From Mermis nigrescens (taxonomy: Eukaryota > Nematoda > Enoplea > Mermithida > Mermithidae), in contig JAVLUZ010000154.1 of assembly GCA_036768485.1 (NCBI GenBank), positions 25,905,637-25,969,636 on the forward strand: a DNA stretch of 64,000 nt, read 5' to 3'. The notes under the pieces are model-generated. The model did not search any database. It was not told where the DNA came from and saw only the letters and a program-made list of their open reading frames with translations. This document shows, piece after piece, positions 63,939-64,000 of the stretch (positions are counted from its first letter, which is position 1; the number at the start of each line of letters is the position of its first letter). The position numbers and the translations under genes were made by a program.

Positions 63939-64000
63939 TATTATTATTTGATTGGCACTAACAATGCATGGACAACAGTCAACAGTCAAATTATGGGAGT

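Noticed and set aside
1..64000. Search for CRISPR arrays, bacterial-style operons, riboswitches and phage genes
   Set aside because: The window is intron-bearing eukaryotic DNA; its tandem repeats lack the repeat-spacer pattern of CRISPR.

Overview
The window is AT-rich nuclear DNA of a multicellular eukaryote, probably an invertebrate and perhaps an arthropod; the sequence does not fix the species. Its genes have small exons separated by kilobase introns and read with the standard code. Most of the rest is transposable-element (TE) debris: LINEs, a tyrosine-recombinase retroelement and dozens of short inverted-repeat elements.

Two gene families are present, both on the + strand and recognised by assembling exons. 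(1) A tandem family of CTP:phosphocholine cytidylyltransferase (CCT, PCYT1-like) genes. Two copies can be assembled completely, each from five coding exons: copy 2 at 21348-28495 (259 aa) and copy 3 at 33127-39508 (234 aa). Copy 1 (4288-9548) shows only two exons and has altered catalytic motifs. Copies 2 and 3 stop just after the catalytic domain, at a shared stop codon, so they lack the lipid-binding M domain and phosphorylation tail of ordinary CCT. All three copies share an apparent GC-AG intron. (2) The 5' part of the nonsense-mediated-decay gene UPF3, with seven coding exons from 46106 to 57381 that continue beyond the window.

Layout. 1-4280: element debris. 4288-9548: CCT copy 1, with an antisense RTE-like LINE in its intron. 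10541-13232: remnant of a DIRS-type retroelement inside a split small element. 13594-20229: a 6.6-kb near-perfect palindrome whose arms carry a 136-bp satellite and 21-bp minisatellites. 20985-39740: the segmental duplication holding CCT copies 2 and 3, with some elements shared by both and others private to one. 39751-45240: a 759-bp inverted-repeat element, tRNA-derived fragments and small foldbacks. 46106-57381: UPF3. 57524-61090: an antisense Jockey/CR1-like LINE, near full length. 61263-63938: more short elements and a 1.3-kb mariner-like inverted-repeat element.

The short elements are not random. Many share TIRs close to CAYASGTGGGC or CATACATG, internal CCCCCAGAATT blocks and 8-bp target-site duplications, several of them perfect. 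They look like one clan of non-autonomous DNA transposons moved by one transposase type. A second group has hAT-type ends (CAGTGGCGGAT). No bacterial-style operon, CRISPR array or intact protein-coding DNA transposon was seen.
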